From positions 26,926,499 through 26,990,498 of the forward strand of contig CM063107.1 in NCBI GenBank assembly GCA_031841125.1: a stretch of DNA of 64,000 nt, read 5' to 3'. Shown piece by piece: positions 63,865 through 64,000 of this stretch (position 1 is its first letter; every line of letters starts with the position of its first letter). This DNA is from Acanthococcus lagerstroemiae (lineage: Eukaryota > Arthropoda > Insecta > Hemiptera > Eriococcidae). A program made the translations under genes and the position numbers. The notes below the pieces were generated by a model, which saw only the letters and a list, made by a program, of their open reading frames with translations, was not told the origin of the DNA and did not search any database.

Positions 63865-64000
63865 GTTAGTATTTGTTTTGTTTCGTCATGAATTTTCGTG
63901 AAGGATGGATGGGCTAGTTCAGGAATCTGCCTCGAAGTTTGTTTATTTTGTAATGTGTGACTTGTGAGTCAAACAAGCTTTAATAGGTAATGCATAATCT
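63865..64000 (+). other. Start of prominin intron 17 at the right edge
   Basis: Begins GTTAGT; no further exon in the remaining 136 bp. Confidence 0.6.

Overview
This window is nuclear DNA of an animal, most likely an insect. The exons are short, carry GT..AG introns and sit in AT-rich sequence packed with arthropod-type repeats. I cannot fix the order; the dense MITE load and several LINE clades would suit a hemipteran, but that is a guess. Two conserved genes anchor the window. On the minus strand at the left edge are the first three coding exons (1662 down to 381) of an ERCC6/CSB-like SNF2-family DNA-repair ATPase; its helicase domain would lie off the left edge. On the plus strand, 17 exons between 2607 and 63864 encode a five-transmembrane prominin (CD133-like) membrane glycoprotein. 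Every exon junction keeps reading phase. The model gives 959 complete codons and then runs off the right edge inside the cytoplasmic tail.

Layout: ERCC6-like (minus) and the prominin gene (plus) are head to head, with about 0.94 kb between their start codons (1663-2606). Prominin intron 1 is about 31.2 kb (2905-34109), intron 2 about 11.5 kb and intron 3 about 7.2 kb. The other exons crowd into the last 11 kb. The protein order is signal peptide, short N-terminal ectodomain, TM1, cysteine-rich loop, TM2, large extracellular loop 1, TM3, second cysteine-rich loop, TM4, large extracellular loop 2, TM5, and a long basic then Ser/Pro-rich tail.

The large introns are full of transposon debris. 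Class I: jockey, R1-like and RTE-like non-LTR (LINE) fragments and a tRNA-derived SINE family (two copies, one with a 14-bp target duplication). Class II: a pogo/Tigger-like relic with TA duplication and transposase DNA-binding domain, several hAT-like MITEs with 8-bp duplications, two MULE-like MITEs with 9- and 10-bp duplications, and foldback elements with 36-40 bp perfect arms. Several are nested, which gives an order of insertion.

A possible two-exon gene for a small secreted protein (18008-18701) lies in prominin intron 1; it is unproven. I saw no CRISPR array, rRNA, operon, convincing functional tRNA or viral gene.
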